From Myxococcota bacterium (GTDB lineage: Bacteria > Myxococcota_A > Polyangia > HGW-17), in NCBI GenBank assembly GCA_018821305.1, contig JAHJMN010000136.1, positions 1-36,975 of the forward strand: 36,975 bases of DNA, given 5' to 3'. The translations under genes and the position numbers were made by a program. The notes under the pieces were generated by a model. The model did not search any database. It saw nothing but the letters and a program-made list of their open reading frames with translations, and had not been told where the DNA came from. Shown piece after piece: positions 33,557 to 36,975 of this stretch. The stretch's first letter is position 1. Each line of letters starts with the position of its first letter.

Positions 33557-36500
33557 ATGAACACTGGAAATAATCCATCTTCAAGGGAAGAAATACTCAG
33601 CGAGCTGCTCAATAAAAAACAAATGTTGGCTGCTTTTAATGAAGAGAGCATCTGTGTTTTTGTAACTCAAAGTTTTTGTGCTTTTACTTCATCACCTGCT
33701 GAAGATATTGAAGGAGAGAATTTTCAGGACATTTCTTTTTTTAAAGGTCTTTCCGTTTTCAACGAATTGAAAAACAGGGTTCTCTCCGGGGTAGACAGTA
33801 AAATAGATTTTGATTACACGGATCGCTTTGGTAAACAAATTCCTTTAAAAATAGAGATTACTCACAATAAAAAAGGGACCAAATCCTTGTTCTATCTTGA
33901 ACTTATTTGGGAAAAAGCAATTGATAGTGATCCTCCCGGAGTAGAAGCAGGCATTCTTGAAACAACAACTTTTCACTTCTGGACTTTGGATACCCCGGGT
34001 AATTACGGGGATGCAAATAAAGGGCATCTGGATTTTCTTGGGCTGAATCGTCGTAAAATACAGGGTATGCATCTTCAGGACTTTCGTGCATGGTCTGAGA
34101 AAGAAAAAAATCTTAGATATAACAAACAATGCTTTTTAACCGGTAAGACGCTTGAATCAACCGAGTATCTAAGAGACAGAAACGGCGTTGCTCACATATT
34201 GAAAATCTATAGAAATCCAATAATGGATGATGATGGCAATGTAAAATATATCTGGTGTCTCGGAATAGATATTTCTGATTCAAAAAGACTGGAAGATCGG
34301 GTAAATGCCCTGAGACTAATGTGGACAAATTTGTTAAATATAACAGAGACTTCTGATGTGATTGAATGTGTTTTAGACACGATTTTAAGCCAGGTTGATG
34401 AATTTGATGGAGCTATTTTCTACAATCTGACACCGTCAGGATACAGTCCATCTATTTTTTCGGGAGCGGGTATGGACATTAATTATGGCAGAATAATTAC
34501 CCGAACGATGGATGAATTTAACATTCTTTCTGCGCAAAAAGAAATGCGTATAAATATGGAGTCAATTCTCGAATCAGATATGGAATATTACAAAGCAGAG
34601 GGAGCAACCGCAGTTGTGGCCTACCCTCTTGTTTTTATGGGAGAGTATTTTGGAACGTTCGTTTTTATCTCCCTTGTATATACAGAAATTGATAGTGAGA
34701 CCATTGCTTTTCTCAGGGAAGTTGCCGGATATTGTGGCCCTGTCATAAAAAGATTAAAAACAGATAAAGAAATGATTCAGGCTCGTGAAAATTCTGAACT
34801 TATAAACCAAGAGCTTGAAAAAGCGATAGAAAATGCAAATCAGTTAGCTTTGAAAGCCGAGATAGCTTCTATTGCCAAGAGTGAATTTCTAACAAATATG
34901 AGTCATGAAATCAGAACACCCCTGAATGGTATCATCGGGATGGCAGATATGCTTTCAGAAATGAATTTATCTGCTGAAGCCAAAGAATATGTAAACATTC
35001 TAAGATCGTCGTCTAAAGCACTCCAGGAGCTTGTCAATGATATTCTGGATTTTTCTAAAATTGAAAGCGGAAAAATTGAACTTGAGGAAGTAGAGTTTGA
35101 TTTTGTAAAACTTATTGAGGAAGTTACAGATGTTCAAGCAATCACTGCGTTTGAGAAGGGCCTTGATTTTAATTGCTTCATTGATCCAACTCTTAGAGCG
35201 AGTATGATTGGAGATCCTCATCGCCTCCGACAGGTACTTTTAAACCTGACGGGTAACGCAATAAAATTTACTCGTAAGGGAGAAATATCAATAACATGTG
35301 AGCAATTGTATCGCAGCAGCGATTCACTGAAAATGCTTATAAAAGTATCAGATACGGGGATAGGGATTCCGAAATCAAGGCACAAGCTGATTTTTGATCC
35401 ATTTACTCAAGCAGATAATTCAACAACAAGGAATTACGGAGGCAGTGGTTTAGGACTGTCAATCACAAGTCGACTAGTCAAATTACTGCATGGTGAAATT
35501 GGCGTTGAAAGTACTGAAGGCCTTGGTAGTACTTTCTGGTTTACCTGTGAATTTTCTACGACATACACCGGGGCAAATGATCACGAAGAAAAATTTTTAA
35601 ATGGAAGAACTATACTTATAATTGATGATAATCGTGAGCGGCATAGAGTGTATGAAAGTATTATCTCTTCCCGTTTAAGCATACTTGTTTTTGTTGAAGA
35701 CATGGTGAAGGCGACGGAATATCTGGATGAAAATATTCCTGATCTTATTATTGTTGACAATAAGTCTATGGGTGACAGCGAAACCATGCTCTGGCTTAAA
35801 GTATATATCGATAAGGGATATCGAAATACCAAAATTATTAAAGTATCCGAAATTAGCCTTTATGAAAATTATACTGAGTTAAGGCAAACTGGCTACTGGG
35901 GTCTATTGCGAAAGCCATTAAAATATTCGAATATTATTGACTGTTTATCAACAATTGCTCATGGGCAAAAATATTTTCCTGAACAATCCCGAATTTCTAC
36001 AGACGAGTTACTGGTTCATACACGTCTCATAGCCGGTGAGTCGACAGTTCTGGTGGTCGAAGATAACAGCACAAATCAGAAAGTACTTTCCGCTGTACTT
36101 GAGAAAACCGGTCTTTCATGCAAAATAGCAGCTAATGGAAAAGAAGCGGTTAAACTACTGGAGAAAGAAAAGTTTGATCTCATTGTAATGGATGTGCAAA
36201 TGCCTGAAATGGATGGCTTTCAGGCAACTAGAATTATCAGGGATCCTTCAAGTAAAGTACTGTGGCATGAAGTACCTATTATAGCCATGACCGCAGGAGC
36301 TACAGAGCTTGATCGCGAAAAGTGTCTCAAAGCAGGAATGAATGATTATCTGGCAAAACCAATAGATATTGAAAGATTTCGGAAGAAGATATTGCGGATT
36401 CTAGGGGCCAGTACACCGGAAGAAACACAGGATAGCATTGTAAGACTGGACAATGCCGTTCTGGATTATAACCAGTTAATGGCCAGGCTTTACAGTGACA

Positions 36501-36790
36501 TTGAATTAATAAAAGAAATTATTGGAAGTTACATTTCGGATCTCAACCAGAAGTATTATGAACTGGTGGATTTTCTGGAAAAAGGGAATTTCAACGAAAT
36601 AAGAAAGACTGCTCACACACTGAAGGGAGCATCCATGAACGTCTCAGCAATAAGAATAGCTGAACATTCAAAAGCGATAGAAGAAGCTGCTGGCCTTTCG
36701 GATGAGTTTAAAGTTTCTGTTCTGCTGAAAAAACTTCCATCTGAAATTGAATCATTGAAAATTCAACTAAAATTGAATAAGTTAATTTAA
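33557..36790 (+). CDS. Hybrid sensor histidine kinase (PAS-GAF-HisKA-HATPase-REC-REC-HPt)
   Basis: This is a 1077-residue soluble phosphorelay protein with no transmembrane segment. Residues about 15-115 and 135-245 look like PAS domains, the second with a PAC-type end (IWCLGIDISDSKR). About 255-395 is GAF-like, followed by a coiled coil. HisKA has SHEIRTPLNG with phospho-His450. The HATPase has NLTGNAIKF, DTGIGIP and GGSGLGLSI. REC1 (about 685-800) is divergent but keeps DD, Asp734 and KP. REC2 (about 830-950) is canonical, with Asp879 in VMDVQMPEMDG, T in AMTAG and KP. HPt has AHTLKGAS with His1020. All steps of a His-Asp-His relay are on one chain; the output regulator is not in the window. 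AGGCGGG precedes the ATG. Confidence 0.94.
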   Translation: MNTGNNPSSREEILSELLNKKQMLAAFNEESICVFVTQSFCAFTSSPAEDIEGENFQDISFFKGLSVFNELKNRVLSGVDSKIDFDYTDRFGKQIPLKIEITHNKKGTKSLFYLELIWEKAIDSDPPGVEAGILETTTFHFWTLDTPGNYGDANKGHLDFLGLNRRKIQGMHLQDFRAWSEKEKNLRYNKQCFLTGKTLESTEYLRDRNGVAHILKIYRNPIMDDDGNVKYIWCLGIDISDSKRLEDRVNALRLMWTNLLNITETSDVIECVLDTILSQVDEFDGAIFYNLTPSGYSPSIFSGAGMDINYGRIITRTMDEFNILSAQKEMRINMESILESDMEYYKAEGATAVVAYPLVFMGEYFGTFVFISLVYTEIDSETIAFLREVAGYCGPVIKRLKTDKEMIQARENSELINQELEKAIENANQLALKAEIASIAKSEFLTNMSHEIRTPLNGIIGMADMLSEMNLSAEAKEYVNILRSSSKALQELVNDILDFSKIESGKIELEEVEFDFVKLIEEVTDVQAITAFEKGLDFNCFIDPTLRASMIGDPHRLRQVLLNLTGNAIKFTRKGEISITCEQLYRSSDSLKMLIKVSDTGIGIPKSRHKLIFDPFTQADNSTTRNYGGSGLGLSITSRLVKLLHGEIGVESTEGLGSTFWFTCEFSTTYTGANDHEEKFLNGRTILIIDDNRERHRVYESIISSRLSILVFVEDMVKATEYLDENIPDLIIVDNKSMGDSETMLWLKVYIDKGYRNTKIIKVSEISLYENYTELRQTGYWGLLRKPLKYSNIIDCLSTIAHGQKYFPEQSRISTDELLVHTRLIAGESTVLVVEDNSTNQKVLSAVLEKTGLSCKIAANGKEAVKLLEKEKFDLIVMDVQMPEMDGFQATRIIRDPSSKVLWHEVPIIAMTAGATELDREKCLKAGMNDYLAKPIDIERFRKKILRILGASTPEETQDSIVRLDNAVLDYNQLMARLYSDIELIKEIIGSYISDLNQKYYELVDFLEKGNFNEIRKTAHTLKGASMNVSAIRIAEHSKAIEEAAGLSDEFKVSVLLKKLPSEIESLKIQLKLNKLI

Positions 36791-36794
36791 TCAG

Positions 36795-36942
36795 TTAATG
36801 TTCTGTAATACGATCTTTTCAAGTTCAAGTTGATTTTTAGCACAGGACATTAAGAATGAAGGCCTTGAAATTATTGTAGTGTTCTGAATAGCATGTTTTC
36901 GTAAACATGCTCAATTTTGATAAAAATTGAATTTCAGGACAC
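36795..36942 (-). repeat. X-Y modular inverted-repeat unit 3 (reverse orientation)
   Basis: Read on the minus strand this is the same unit as 22114-22261, with identical spacing. X (36879-36942) is identical over all 64 nt. The 25-nt linker has three differences, and Y (36795-36853, 59 bp) keeps its ends with one change (TTAATGTTCTGT / ACAGGACATTAA, a U-G pair on the plus strand) while half of its interior differs. On the plus strand it starts 4 nt after the histidine kinase stop. Confidence 0.88.
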
Positions 36943-36948
36943 GAACGT

Positions 36949-36975
36949 ATCAGTTAATGTTCTGTAATACGATCT
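36949..36975 (-). repeat. Start of a further Y module, cut by the window edge
   Basis: These 27 nt (ATCAGTTAATGTTCTG... to the edge) are identical to 36790-36816, giving a tandem period of 159 bp. The reverse-oriented array therefore continues beyond the window. Confidence 0.8.

Overview
The window is AT-rich, densely packed bacterial chromosome with no phage, insertion sequence, CRISPR or rRNA/tRNA genes that I can see. PEGA-domain proteins, a cytosol-to-membrane Ser/Thr kinase with a C-terminal PEGA domain, cysteine-rich lipoproteins and a long hybrid histidine kinase suggest an uncultured Gram-negative lineage of the former Deltaproteobacteria (Myxococcota or Bdellovibrionota-like). That placement is inference; no rRNA gene is present to confirm it.

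Layout. 1-6417 is an envelope block: two overlapping minus-strand membrane proteins (coiled coil; OmpA-like), divergent from a HAD phosphatase, an ApbE flavin transferase lipoprotein, a PEGA-repeat outer-membrane-type protein and a cysteine-rich lipoprotein. 6449-11010 holds dnaE and a radical SAM protein. 11018-12903 is a minus-strand pair of unknown genes (acidic protein, KOW-domain protein). 13171-29910 is the centrepiece: a giant type I fatty acid synthase, its phosphopantetheinyl transferase (acpS), a single-chain acyl-CoA carboxylase of eukaryotic architecture, then aspS. 30393-36790 carries a Ser/Thr kinase, an outer-membrane-type lipoprotein and a hybrid histidine kinase with a HPt domain.

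How the central genes fit together. The carboxylase should make malonyl-CoA, AcpS should load phosphopantetheine on the ACP serine (Ser1705) of the synthase, and the synthase holds all seven domains (AT-ER-DH-MPT-ACP-KR-KS) with recognisable active-site residues. About 15 kb would therefore encode acetyl-CoA to acyl-CoA synthesis on two giant polypeptides plus one small activating enzyme. A type I synthase next to acpS resembles the actinobacterial arrangement, while the BC-BCCP-central-CT order of the carboxylase resembles eukaryotic ACC.

Non-coding structure. A modular family of inverted-repeat elements occurs at three places (21968-22261, 29927-30064, 36795-36975). Each unit is two modules, X (GTGTCCTG...CAGGACAC ends) and Y (TTAmTGTCCTG...CAGGACAkTAA ends), joined by a 24-25 nt linker, and each array starts 4-16 nt after a stop codon. 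A second unrelated repeat of about 110 bp occurs at 72-175 and 32355-32458.
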